This document shows positions 43,783 to 52,615 of a DNA stretch of 64,000 bases, piece by piece. The stretch is from JAJPKR01 sp050746125. GTDB taxonomy: Bacteria > Acidobacteriota > Terriglobia > Terriglobales > SCQP01. The notes under the pieces are model-generated. The model was given only the letters and a program-made list of their open reading frames with translations. It was not told the DNA's origin and ran no database searches. Every line of letters begins with the position of its first letter. Position 1 is the first letter of the stretch. The stretch is from contig JBOGKX010000195.1 in the NCBI GenBank assembly GCA_050746125.1, positions 1-64,000 of the forward strand, given 5' to 3'. Position numbers and translations under genes: made by a program.

Positions 43783-44355
43783 TCAACTCACGATTAGCGG
43801 CAGTACCTGGGTGCGCTGCTCGTCGAGGTCCTCGACCGCGACCGAGGCCTTGTCGATGCGCACAATCTGGTAACGATGCGCCACGATCTGCCCCTGCTTG
43901 ACCACGAAAATATCATTCCCCATCTGCAAAAACACGCGCTTGCTCGATCCCTCCTGGGTGGCATAGCCGTAAAACTTCAGCGGAATAGGCGGTGGCGGCG
44001 GGGGGCCGGCGGCGGGCTGGCTGCCCCCACGCCCGACCGGTCCGGCGGCCCTTCGTGCTTCCGGAGGAGGCGCCAGCGGCGCGGGCGCGAAGAGGTTGCG
44101 CAACGCGCCGGCATAGCGGACGTCGCGCGCGCTGGCCAAATAATCCAGATGCAGGCCTGGATCGGGTTCGGCCAAGATCTTCCGCACGGCGCCGTCTTGC
44201 GCCGCCCCGGGAAGAGCGGTGAAGCTCGGCAACAGGCCCGCCGCGGGATGCGCCTGATGCCATATCAGGCCGGCGGCGACGGCCACCAGCACCGCCAAGA
44301 TTCCGAGCTTGAAACCGCGCCACGGATCCGGGCGCGTCGCCGTAGGCTCGCTCAT
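43783..44355 (-). CDS. PilP/GspC-like inner-membrane protein
   Basis: A 190-residue protein with one N-terminal membrane helix (about residues 16-34), a linker with a Pro-rich run, and a C-terminal beta domain (IPLKFYGYATQEGSSKRVFL, GNDIFVVKQGQIVAHRYQIVRI), the pattern of GspC homology-region and PilP domains that contact the secretin. No secretin gene is present in the window. It overlaps the PilO-like gene by ATGA (44352-44355). Confidence 0.68.
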   Translation of the reverse strand: MSEPTATRPDPWRGFKLGILAVLVAVAAGLIWHQAHPAAGLLPSFTALPGAAQDGAVRKILAEPDPGLHLDYLASARDVRYAGALRNLFAPAPLAPPPEARRAAGPVGRGGSQPAAGPPPPPPIPLKFYGYATQEGSSKRVFLQMGNDIFVVKQGQIVAHRYQIVRIDKASVAVEDLDEQRTQVLPLIVS

Positions 44356-44963
44356 GCCGCCGGCTCCTTTCCTTTGGCAGCGGGCTCGGGCGGCACCTGC
44401 TCATAGGTCTCCAACTGCACCGCCAGCGCCAAAGCGCTGGTCTTCGCCCCGCGATGGGAGCCGAGCGCCACCTGATCGACGATCAAGAAAAGCGGCGACC
44501 TCTCGACGTTATTGATAAAACGGACCAGCGAGACATAATCGCCACTCACTTCCACTTGCACGGTCACCGGCAATAGGCCCAACTCGGCCTGCCGGCCGGG
44601 CGCGAAGCCGATCGAGCCGGCTCGCACGCCGGCGTGCTGCGCGATGTCTTGCAGGGCTTGTAGCACTTGAAAGTCGGCGCTGCGCGCGGGCGGCATGCCG
44701 GCCAGCAACTGCTGGGCTTGGGCGCGGCTGGCGAGCAAGTGCTGCTGGACGCGGCGCAGCGCCGCCACTTGCGAATGCAGCATGGCCGAGCGCGCCGTCA
44801 CCGCCGCAAGATGCGCTTCGGCGCGGGCGCGCGAGGGGCTCCAGGGCGAAGCCAATAGGCCCCAAAGCAGCAGATCCAGCACCACGCATACCAGCAGCGC
44901 GCGCTGCAAGAGGGGACGCAGCGGCCGTGCGGCGGGTCCGGCGGCTGTGCGGGGCGGGGTCAT
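44352..44963 (-). CDS. PilO/GspM-like inner-membrane protein
   Basis: A 203-residue protein with a membrane helix at about residues 23-42, a coiled-coil segment (SMLHSQVAALRRVQQHLL-like, about 60-90), and a ferredoxin-like C-terminal domain with LQDIAQHAGVRAGSIGFAPG and VEVSGDYVSLVRFINNVERSP, the pattern of PilO. PilO forms a dimer with PilN at the base of type IV pili. It overlaps PilN by ATGA and the PilP-like gene by ATGA. Confidence 0.75.
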   Translation of the reverse strand: MTPPRTAAGPAARPLRPLLQRALLVCVVLDLLLWGLLASPWSPSRARAEAHLAAVTARSAMLHSQVAALRRVQQHLLASRAQAQQLLAGMPPARSADFQVLQALQDIAQHAGVRAGSIGFAPGRQAELGLLPVTVQVEVSGDYVSLVRFINNVERSPLFLIVDQVALGSHRGAKTSALALAVQLETYEQVPPEPAAKGKEPAA

Positions 44964-45661
44964 GGCTGTAACGTTCCTTTCCGGCGCGCGACCACTCCCT
45001 TGCAGGCCGGCGCGCCGGCCGCTGGGTCCGCGGCGGCGCGCGGGACGCCGTCACCGGCCCGTTTTCCAAAATAGGTGCGCGGCCCGAGCGCCGGCCGATA
45101 TTCGGTGGTGATTTGCAACTGCACTTCGGCGCCGGAGGTTTGCGCCCGCTCTTGCCGTTCGGAGACTTGGCGCACCGAAGGGGCGACGAAATCGGAAGAT
45201 TGCTCGAGCTTCTGCACGAAGGGCAGCGCCTCGGGAATGCCGGGCGCGGCGATGGTGATGGCCAAATCGCCGGCCGCGTTTTGCTCGTGCCCCGGCCCGA
45301 TCGACACCAGTTGCACTTGCGCCGGCATCAGCGCCTCCAAGCGCTCGAACAGCCGCGTCCACGAGACCGACTTGCGATCGATAAGGTCATTGAAGCGGCG
45401 CGCGCGCTGCCATTGCTCGCGCATTTCGGGGCGATCGAGCGCCCTCACCAGGGCCGAGCGTTCGGCGACTAGCGCCGGCAATCCCGCCTCCACCTGCGCG
45501 CTGCGGCGGCGCACTGACGCGGCGGCCTGCCAATTGGCGGTAGTAGCCGCGCCCAGGATCAACAGCGCCGCGAAGGAGAGCGCGAAAAGACCGCCCCAAA
45601 TGATCCAGATGCGTCGCCGGTTCTCCCGCAGGCGCAAGGCGAGATTGACGGTGAAGTTCAT
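44960..45661 (-). CDS. PilN/GspL-like inner-membrane protein
   Basis: A 233-residue protein opening MNFTVNLALRLRENRRRIW, whose short cytoplasmic N-terminus recalls the PilM-binding INLLP motif of PilN. A membrane helix follows (about 19-40), then a coiled coil and a C-terminal domain with WTRLFERLEALMPAQVQLVSI, typical of PilN/GspL. The tail (from about 200) is basic and Pro/Ala-rich. ATG 45661 overlaps the stop of the PilM-like gene (ATGA). Confidence 0.75.
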   Translation of the reverse strand: MNFTVNLALRLRENRRRIWIIWGGLFALSFAALLILGAATTANWQAAASVRRRSAQVEAGLPALVAERSALVRALDRPEMREQWQRARRFNDLIDRKSVSWTRLFERLEALMPAQVQLVSIGPGHEQNAAGDLAITIAAPGIPEALPFVQKLEQSSDFVAPSVRQVSERQERAQTSGAEVQLQITTEYRPALGPRTYFGKRAGDGVPRAAADPAAGAPACKGVVARRKGTLQP

Positions 45662-46629
45662 GGCAAGCCGCCCATCAGCGCGCCGGCGACGGCGAGCAGG
45701 CGCTCGTTCTCCGCCGCCGGCGAGGCGGTGGCGAGCAGCGAGCCGGGCCAGGCGGGCGCGGCGGCGACTTGCGCCCAATCGCAATCGCGCCGCAGGCGCT
45801 CCACGAGGGCCGCGGGCACCCCGAAGGCGGCGACGCGGGGCGGCGCGGTGGCGCCGGCGGCATGGTTTTCATAAAAGTCACGGAAAAACGCGGCCGAGGG
45901 ATAGAGGTCGTCGTAGCTGGCCGCCGGCGCTCCCGGCACCACACGAAACAAGCGCGGCAGCTCGTCCCAAGCGAAGGCGCTGGTGAGGGCGTGGCCCTCC
46001 TGGCGCAGCAGCAGCGTGGCATGGTTGAGTTCGCGGGCGGCCATGAAGGCGGCCAAGCCGGCGGGCAGCACGCGCGCGGCGCGCGCGCCGGCGCGTTCGA
46101 GCGGAGCCTCGTACTCCGCCAGGCGACCCGCATCGGCAATCACCGCCAAGACCGAGCGCGCCCCGCCCGCTTCCAGCACCTGCGCCGACAGCGCGGCGGC
46201 ATCGGCGTCGAACGGCAGCGTCTTGCGCAGGCGGAAGCGAATCAGGGCCGCCAACTCGTCGGCGCGGCGCGGAATCTCCTCGAAGTCGAGCAGCATGACT
46301 CGCGCGGCCAGGTCGGGCAGCAGCAGCACGACGTCGCGGCCGAGGCCGCCCACGCGCTCCAGCGCCTGGCGCAGGGCCGCGGCCAGGCCCTCCGGATCGA
46401 GCACGTTGGGGGCGGCAGCCGCAGGCGTCACCGTGCCTTCGGGCAACGGCAAGACCGCCGTCTGCGCGAAGCGCAATGCGCCCCGCTCAGCGGCCCGCAC
46501 GCGCCCGGCCAAGACGGCGTCGGCGCCGATCTCGATGGCGACGCGCGGCGCTGGCGAATCCAGCCAGCGGGGCGCCCGGCGGCGAACCGTGGTGGCGTGG
46601 GTGGAGCGAATTGGCCAACGAATTGCCAT
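45658..46629 (-). CDS. PilM-like actin-fold protein
   Basis: A 323-residue cytoplasmic protein whose place and pattern fit PilM: APRVAIEIGADAVLAG near the start, then VVLLLPDLAARVMLLDFEEIPRRADELAALIRFRLRKTLPFD, the usual PilM stretch before the PilN-binding groove. Sequence is divergent in the C-terminal half and the ATP-site glycines are hard to place. It starts 9 bases after gspE and overlaps PilN. Confidence 0.72.
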   Translation of the reverse strand: MAIRWPIRSTHATTVRRRAPRWLDSPAPRVAIEIGADAVLAGRVRAAERGALRFAQTAVLPLPEGTVTPAAAAPNVLDPEGLAAALRQALERVGGLGRDVVLLLPDLAARVMLLDFEEIPRRADELAALIRFRLRKTLPFDADAAALSAQVLEAGGARSVLAVIADAGRLAEYEAPLERAGARAARVLPAGLAAFMAARELNHATLLLRQEGHALTSAFAWDELPRLFRVVPGAPAASYDDLYPSAAFFRDFYENHAAGATAPPRVAAFGVPAALVERLRRDCDWAQVAAAPAWPGSLLATASPAAENERLLAVAGALMGGLP

Positions 46630-46638
46630 GGCGGGTCG

Positions 46639-48297
46639 CTAGCGCGTCATCTCGATGAACGTCACCTTGTTGATCTCGCGCAACGTGGTGACGCCCTGCT
46701 GCACTTTGTCGAGCGCCGACTCGCGCAAGAAGGTCATGCCCTCCTGGCGGGCGGTGCGGCGGATTTCCGAAGTCGGACGGCGCGACAAGATCATCTCCCG
46801 CACCGTATCGGTCATTTCCAAAAGCTCGTGAATGGCGGTGCGGCCGCGGAAGCCGGTGCCGGCGCAGTCGAGGCAGCCGGCGCCCTCGTAAAAGTCGCGC
46901 TCCAGCCATTCGCCGTTCAAGCCGGAGGCCTCGAGCGTTTCCGGCGGATAGCGCTTGGCTACCTTGCACCGCGGGCAAATCATGCGCACCAGCCGCTGCG
47001 CCATGATGCAGTTCAGCGAGGAGACGAAGTTGTAGGCCTCGACGCCCATGTTGAGGAAGCGCCCAATCACATCCACCACGTTATTGGCGTGAACGGTGGT
47101 GAAGACCAGGTGCCCGGTGAGAGCGGAGTTGATGGCGATCTGCGCGGTTTCCGTGTCGCGAATCTCGCCCACCATGATCTTGTCGGGATCGTGGCGCAGA
47201 ATGGAGCGCAGGCCGCGGGCGAACGTAAGCCCTTTTTTCTCGTTGACCGGAATCTGCGTGACGCCGCGCAACTGATACTCGACGGGATCCTCGATGGTGA
47301 TGATCTTGTCTTCTTCGCTGCGAATCTCGTTCAAGGCCGCGTAGAGCGTGGTGGTCTTGCCGCTGCCGGTGGGCCCGGTCACCAGCACCATGCCGTAGGG
47401 CTCGCGGATATAGCGGCGGAACTTGGCCAGGCCGGCCGGGTCGAACCCCACCACGTCGAGCGTAAGATTGTGGAACTTCTCGCTCATCGCCTCCTTGTCG
47501 AGCACGCGCAGCACGGCGTCTTCGCCATGGATGCTGGGCATGATGGAGACGCGGAAGTCGATGGAGCGTCCCTTGTAGCGCACGCGAAAGCGGCCGTCTT
47601 GCGGCACGCGGCGCTCCGAAATGTCGAGCTCGCTCATGACCTTGATGCGAGAGATGATGGGGGAATGGAACTCGCGCGCGATAGGCGCCATGGCCGGATG
47701 CAGCACGCCGTCGATGCGGTACTTCACCATCACCTCGGTGTCGCCGGTCTCGATGTGGATATCGCTGGCGCGGCGCTCGAGGGCGGTGAAAATCGTCGTA
47801 TCCACCAGTTTGATGATGGGGCTGATGTCGTGCCCGGCGGTGAGCTTCTCGATGGAAATGGTTTCGTCGCCGTTTTCTTCCTCGCTGATAACGTCGAGCG
47901 CGAAAGCCTCGGTGGCCTCTTCCAAGACGCGCTGCGACTGTTCGGTCTTCTTGAGGATCTCGGCGATCTGCGCCAGAGTCGCCACCTGCATGACCACGCG
48001 GCGGCCGAGCAGCAGGCCGACCTCGTCGATCATCATCAGCTGGCTGGGATCGGCAATCGCCACCGTGATCTCCCGCTCGCTTCCCGCGAGCGGCACGAAA
48101 TTGTAGCGGAACATCAGATCCACCGGCACGCTGCGAAACAGCGCCGGGTCGATGCGATGCTCCTTTAGATCCACGAACTCGCAGTGATAGCGGCGGGCGA
48201 CGTCGCGGGCGCGCGCCACCTCCTGGCCGGGATCCAGGGCAGGGGCGGCGGCCAAACCGGTGGGCACGGGCGTGGGAGTGGGGGCCATCATCTTCAC
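46639..48297 (-). CDS. GspE/PilB-type secretion ATPase
   Basis: A 552-residue assembly ATPase of type II secretion or type IV pili. An N-terminal MshEN-like region (about 25-110) is followed by the core: Walker A GPTGSGKT (308-315), the Asp box IITIEDPVEYQL, Walker B DPDKIMVGEIRD (370-381) and the His box TGHLVFTTVHAN. A tetracysteine zinc site is formed by CPRC (441/444) and CLDC (475/478), typical of GspE/PilB. The start is a GTG at 48297 overlapping the gspF stop (GTGA); ATG 48291 is possible. Confidence 0.93.
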   Translation of the reverse strand: MKMMAPTPTPVPTGLAAAPALDPGQEVARARDVARRYHCEFVDLKEHRIDPALFRSVPVDLMFRYNFVPLAGSEREITVAIADPSQLMMIDEVGLLLGRRVVMQVATLAQIAEILKKTEQSQRVLEEATEAFALDVISEEENGDETISIEKLTAGHDISPIIKLVDTTIFTALERRASDIHIETGDTEVMVKYRIDGVLHPAMAPIAREFHSPIISRIKVMSELDISERRVPQDGRFRVRYKGRSIDFRVSIMPSIHGEDAVLRVLDKEAMSEKFHNLTLDVVGFDPAGLAKFRRYIREPYGMVLVTGPTGSGKTTTLYAALNEIRSEEDKIITIEDPVEYQLRGVTQIPVNEKKGLTFARGLRSILRHDPDKIMVGEIRDTETAQIAINSALTGHLVFTTVHANNVVDVIGRFLNMGVEAYNFVSSLNCIMAQRLVRMICPRCKVAKRYPPETLEASGLNGEWLERDFYEGAGCLDCAGTGFRGRTAIHELLEMTDTVREMILSRRPTSEIRRTARQEGMTFLRESALDKVQQGVTTLREINKVTFIEMTR

Positions 48298-49496
48298 CGA
48301 ATGCGCGACCCCAAGGAGAAGATCGGCAGATAGAGCGAGATCAGCACCACCGCCACGACCGTTCCCACCACGATCAGGATGGCCGGCTCCAAGAGCGAGA
48401 GCAGAGTGGTCAGGGCGTTGCTCAAGTCTTCATCATAGAATTCCGCCACGCTGGCCAGCATCTGTGGCAGCGCGCCGGTGCCTTCGCCCACCTCGACCAT
48501 CTCCACCGCCAAACCGGGCATGACGTCGTGAGCCGCCAGGGTGTCGGACAAAGGTTGACCCTCGCGAACCTTCTGCGTCGCGCGGCTCAGCCCAAGCCGC
48601 AGACGGGCGCTGTGCAGAGCCGAACGCGCCGTCTCCATGGCCGTGACCAACGGAATGCCGCCGAGCAGCAGCGTGCCCAGCGTGCGCGCCAGCATCGCCG
48701 CCTGATACTTCCACCAAAGATCGCCGACGATGGGCAAACGCAAGAAAATCGAGTCGAGCCGCCGCCCCAAGCCCGTGCGCTGGGCCAAAATCGCCAGCCC
48801 GGCTAAAACGACGATGGCGCCCAGCACAAAGGCCCAAAAGTAATGGCGCGCCGCCTCGCCGATTGCCAGCATCGCCAAGGTGAGCGGGGGCAGCTCGGCA
48901 TTGAGCGAACTGTAGAGCTGGCCGAAGCGCGGCACCACGAAGGTCACCAAAAACACCAGCACGATGACCACCAGCACCAGCAGAAAGCAGGGATAGATCA
49001 GCGAGCTGATCAATTTGCGGCGCACGGATTGGGCGAGCCTTTGATACTGCGTATAACGCGACAGCACTTCCTCGAGATTGCCGCTGCGCTCGCCGGCCAT
49101 CAGCGTGGTGGTGTAGATCTCGGGAATGCTGTCCTGGCGGCGAAAGGCTTCCGAGAGCAAATCCCCGCCCCGCACCCGCTCCAAGACGGCGCCCAGCATA
49201 CGGTGCAGTTTGGCGTCGCGCGCCCGCTTCACCAGCAACTCCAAGGCGCGCAAGATGGGCAAGCCGGCGTGAATCAGGGTGATGAACTGCTGATTGAAGG
49301 TGAGAAAGACGTCGTGGCGAACCCGCGAGCGGCGTCGCCGCCAGGCATCGAGGAAGCCCGCCTCGGAGCGAATCGAATAAACGAGGTAGCCTTGCTGCAA
49401 GAGCCGCTCGCGCAGTTCCCTTTCCGTGGCCGCGCTTTCGCTCTGTTCCAACATATGGCCACGCTCGTTGAGGGCTCTGACGTTGAACTGGGGCAC
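48294..49496 (-). CDS. GspF/PilC-type inner-membrane platform protein
   Basis: A 400-residue polytopic protein with two T2SSF domains (about residues 65-190 and 265-390) and three membrane helices (about 165-190, 215-240 and 370-395). Signature segments are FLTFNQQFITLIHAGLPILRALELL and the second MLARTLGTLLLGGIPLVTAME. It forms the platform that works with the ATPase. First gene of the operon here (order F-E-M-N-O-P-pilin), which differs from the usual order with E first. Confidence 0.92.
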   Translation of the reverse strand: MPQFNVRALNERGHMLEQSESAATERELRERLLQQGYLVYSIRSEAGFLDAWRRRRSRVRHDVFLTFNQQFITLIHAGLPILRALELLVKRARDAKLHRMLGAVLERVRGGDLLSEAFRRQDSIPEIYTTTLMAGERSGNLEEVLSRYTQYQRLAQSVRRKLISSLIYPCFLLVLVVIVLVFLVTFVVPRFGQLYSSLNAELPPLTLAMLAIGEAARHYFWAFVLGAIVVLAGLAILAQRTGLGRRLDSIFLRLPIVGDLWWKYQAAMLARTLGTLLLGGIPLVTAMETARSALHSARLRLGLSRATQKVREGQPLSDTLAAHDVMPGLAVEMVEVGEGTGALPQMLASVAEFYDEDLSNALTTLLSLLEPAILIVVGTVVAVVLISLYLPIFSLGSRIR

Positions 49497-49665
49497 GGAA
49501 AAAACCTCGCTGGCCGCGGAAACGCGGCGGGTCGCAACCTCGAAGAGAGTAGCTTGATTTTAACATCACCGCCGTGCCTTGTTCGTATATCCCGTGGTGC
49601 CCGAGGCGGGCGCGGCGGGCGTGCAGGGCGGGATGCTACCCCTAGGAACAGTTGCGGCCCGCCGA

Positions 49666-52248
49666 TTACTCGATCTCGATCTCCAGCCGGGCGAGGCCGG
49701 CGAAGACCGCGGGAGCGATGATCACGCGATCGGCGCGCAATTCCCCCGCCGAGGCGTGGCGCAAAGGCTGGCCATCGGGCGGATGCAGGTGCAAGACGAT
49801 GGTCGCGCTAGCCGGAACGGCAAAGTCGAGCGCCACGCGCCAGTGCGGCCGCCCGCCCGGTGCCGCGATCGCTTCGGTGCGCCAACTTATGGGTCCCCGA
49901 CGGGTGGGACAATTGCGCACGGCGATGACCTCGCCAGCGGCGAACCAATGCTTGGGCGCGGCCTTCTGCAAGTGCACGCGGCCGGGCTGGCCATGGCGAT
50001 CGTGCTCCTCGTAACAAAGCAGCCAGCGCAGGCCCAGCGCCGGCTGCAATGTGCTGTTTACCACCGCCGACCAGGCATAGGGGCTGCCCTCGCCGGGATA
50101 GTTTCCCGGCAGCAGCGCGTCTTCGGGAGCGTAGCGGCTCCCCGTATCCATGGCGTAGCAGAGATTGCCGTAGAGGGCCATGAGAAAGGGACGGTAATCG
50201 TCCTGGCGAATGCGGCCGGCGAGCGTGCCGTGCTCCATGAAGTTCGAGGTGCGCGGATACAAGCCGTCGAGATTCATGCCCAGCATTTGCTGGCCGGCCA
50301 GCAAGCGATGGCGAAAGTGGCCCTCGTCGAGCGCCGGGTCGCCCCAGTCGGCCGTCCACCAATCCATCATGTACCGATGGTTTTCGTAGCTCGAGAGCTC
50401 GCTGGGCGCGCGATGAAGGTCATCGGGGGTAAAGGGCGTGATGCCGGCCTGCTTCATGGCGATGCCGCGTGCCGCTAGCGTGCGCTCCAGCGAGCGCTCG
50501 AGATCGGCGCGCAACTCCGCCGCCACGGCGGCCACACGCTCTCCTTCCGCCGCCAGGGCGGCATCGCCGTGCTCGCGCCCGGCCCGCGCCAGGCAGCGGG
50601 CATGCTCGGCGAGCCCGCGCCAAGCCCAGGCGGCATTTTGAAAGTAGTAAGGGTGGGACTCGGGAAAGTCGTCGTTGGGATCGCCGTTGTCCGCTTCCGG
50701 CGAGCCCCAGATCAAGCCATGGCGCGGATCGTCGGCGGGAAAACGGCGCGTCGAGTCCTCGTAGCGCGCGAGCAGCTGCGCGACCATGCGCCGCAAGATG
50801 GGCAACCGCCGATCGAGCGCCGCGCGATCGCGCGTGTAGTCGTAAGCGCGCGCCGAGTTCTCGAGGAAGACGCCGATATCGAGCGGCGCCTCGACTTGAT
50901 CCTGCGTGTTGTAGAGAAAGTCGCCATTGGACAGGACGTACTTCTGCAAATAATGCTCGAAGTAGGGGTCGGCGGCGGCGGTCAGGTTCCAGACTTGTTG
51001 CGCCCAGACGAATTCATAATGGGCGACGGGAAAGAGCGCATGGCTGCGCTCGGGAATCTTCGTATAGGCGCCCTCGCCGATTTGATACGTCGGCTCCAGG
51101 CCGCGATAGCTGCACCGCGCCAGCACGATGCCGGCGCGAGCGGCGTTGTTCAGCCACTCGTCGGGAATCTCGGCCTGCATGCCGCTGGCGAAGAATTCCT
51201 GCCAGCGGTTCCAAATGCCGACCAGCGTGGTGAAGAAGGCGGCGGCATCGCCGTTCCAGTAGCGTTCGACGAACTTTCTCGCCGGCTTGTCCATGCCGGC
51301 AGCGCCGCTGTCGCCGGCGGGGATCACGGGCGGCGCGCTGGCAGGCAATTGGACCCGAATGCGGGCAATGGGGCGCGCGTCAGCGCCCGGCGGCAGCACC
51401 ATCATCACTTCGTAGCCGGCCTGATAGCGCGGATTCCAGACGCCGATGTCGGCGGCCGGCAAATACCCTCCCAGCAGCGTGCGCTTGCTGTAGCCAGGCA
51501 CGTAGTCGTAGAGGTACTCGGAGGGCAAAAAGCGGGCGGGATCGAAAAGCCGACCGGTCAGATCCGGCGCCCACAGCGATTGCGGATCGCGGCCGAACTG
51601 ACGCGAGAGGCCGTCGGCCTCCAGCCACAACGAGCCCAGCGGCCCGGCCTGCTCATTCGCGACCAACGTCCAGCCGACGAGTTCCGCGCCCAGCGCGGCG
51701 ACGTTTTCAAAGCACGGATCTTCATCGGAACCCAGAATGTAATCGCTCGCCAGATCCGGTCCCGGCTGGTAATGAGCCGGCCGTTCGAGGCGCACGTGCG
51801 GCGTGTCCGTCGGCCGCGGGCGAATGCGCGCCAACTCGCCGATGTACTTGGGGATGCGGGCGATCTCGCCAGCGGCGGTCACATAGGCGATCACGCCGCG
51901 ATGGGCGGCGTGCTTCTCGAAGACGGCGGTGGCGATTCCGTTGAGCCAGCGCAGCACCGCGACGAGCTGCCAGCCGTCAGACGACTCGCCCAACGCCAGG
52001 CGCCTACCCTCGGCGAGCGTGACGGCGTCATCACCGATCGCCCGCAAGCCCGGGGCGCGCGCTAGCGCTTCCCTCTCGCCGGGGAGCCAGAGAATCTGCT
52101 CGTTGACGATGCGGCCTGGCCGATAAGCCCCGCGCGGAATGCGCCCGGTGGGCGATGGGTTGGTGGGGTCTAGGCCCCGCGCCCAACTCGATGCACGCGT
52201 CGCGATCGGCACCGCCGCCGCGCCGCGCAGGAACGTTCTTCGCCTCAT
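49666..52248 (-). CDS. Tat-exported six-hairpin-glycosidase-like protein
   Basis: An 860-residue exported protein. The N-terminus carries a twin-arginine signal, RRRTFLRG then a hydrophobic stretch to about residue 25. After a beta-rich N-domain (about 30-310) a long helical region (about 320-750) reads like an (alpha/alpha)6 toroid: RSHALFPVAHYEFVWAQQVW, YNTQDQVEAPLDIGVFLENS, FPESHPYYFQNAAWAWRGLA, GMNLDGLYPRTSNFMEHG. A beta domain ends the protein. It resembles glycoside hydrolases or lyases of this fold, but I cannot name a family or catalytic pair. Overlaps the small gene upstream by ATGA. Confidence 0.7.
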   Translation of the reverse strand: MRRRTFLRGAAAVPIATRASSWARGLDPTNPSPTGRIPRGAYRPGRIVNEQILWLPGEREALARAPGLRAIGDDAVTLAEGRRLALGESSDGWQLVAVLRWLNGIATAVFEKHAAHRGVIAYVTAAGEIARIPKYIGELARIRPRPTDTPHVRLERPAHYQPGPDLASDYILGSDEDPCFENVAALGAELVGWTLVANEQAGPLGSLWLEADGLSRQFGRDPQSLWAPDLTGRLFDPARFLPSEYLYDYVPGYSKRTLLGGYLPAADIGVWNPRYQAGYEVMMVLPPGADARPIARIRVQLPASAPPVIPAGDSGAAGMDKPARKFVERYWNGDAAAFFTTLVGIWNRWQEFFASGMQAEIPDEWLNNAARAGIVLARCSYRGLEPTYQIGEGAYTKIPERSHALFPVAHYEFVWAQQVWNLTAAADPYFEHYLQKYVLSNGDFLYNTQDQVEAPLDIGVFLENSARAYDYTRDRAALDRRLPILRRMVAQLLARYEDSTRRFPADDPRHGLIWGSPEADNGDPNDDFPESHPYYFQNAAWAWRGLAEHARCLARAGREHGDAALAAEGERVAAVAAELRADLERSLERTLAARGIAMKQAGITPFTPDDLHRAPSELSSYENHRYMMDWWTADWGDPALDEGHFRHRLLAGQQMLGMNLDGLYPRTSNFMEHGTLAGRIRQDDYRPFLMALYGNLCYAMDTGSRYAPEDALLPGNYPGEGSPYAWSAVVNSTLQPALGLRWLLCYEEHDRHGQPGRVHLQKAAPKHWFAAGEVIAVRNCPTRRGPISWRTEAIAAPGGRPHWRVALDFAVPASATIVLHLHPPDGQPLRHASAGELRADRVIIAPAVFAGLARLEIEIE

Positions 52249-52556
52249 TCCCGGCCCCCTTCCCTGGCCTCGATGCGGAGGAGGAGCATTCTCCTTTCCC
52301 CGTTTTTACAAGCAAAGGCCCATCGCAACCCGGTTGCCCTTGCTTGCGCCGGTTGGCCGGAGGCAGCGACCACCTGGCGGCAGCGGGTCGTGCCCTGCCA
52401 TTCGCCCTCGACTTCGACGCGCGAGGCGTCCAACAAACGATACCGTAGCGTCAGCCGGTCGCCTCGATACGGCAGCGGCAGTCGGAGCGCATGCGGCAAA
52501 AGCGCGCCGGCCGCCAATCGGCGGCCGAATTCGTGGCGATCGAAGATCCATGACAT
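52245..52556 (-). CDS. Small protein of unknown function coupled to the Tat-exported protein
   Basis: A 103-residue protein I do not recognise. It opens MSWIFDRHEFGRRLAAG and has a beta-rich middle with LTLRYRLLDASRVEVEGEW and a Cys in TRCRQVV and FACKNG. No signal peptide or membrane helix is visible. Start is ATG 52556; a TTG at 52595 would extend it by 13 residues. Its stop overlaps the ATG of the 860-residue protein, so the two are probably translated together, and a chaperone- or partner-like role is possible but unproven. Confidence 0.5.
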   Translation of the reverse strand: MSWIFDRHEFGRRLAAGALLPHALRLPLPYRGDRLTLRYRLLDASRVEVEGEWQGTTRCRQVVAASGQPAQARATGLRWAFACKNGERRMLLLRIEAREGGRE

Positions 52557-52615
52557 GGGAAGAGGCAACTTACCCAGCCGCGCCGGCGTTGTCAACGAAA
52601 TCGCGCGTCGCGGCG

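Noticed and set aside
45769..48168. 799-codon open frame on the plus strand opposite gspE, PilM and part of PilN
   Set aside because: It is the mirror of well-supported minus-strand genes with clear motifs; its protein is rich in His, Gln, Arg and Gly with no domain, which is typical of antisense frames in GC-rich DNA.
50569..52065. 498-codon plus-strand frame opposite the Tat-exported protein
   Set aside because: Composition is typical of shadow frames. The minus-strand frame has a Tat signal at its start, coupling to its neighbour, and longer length.
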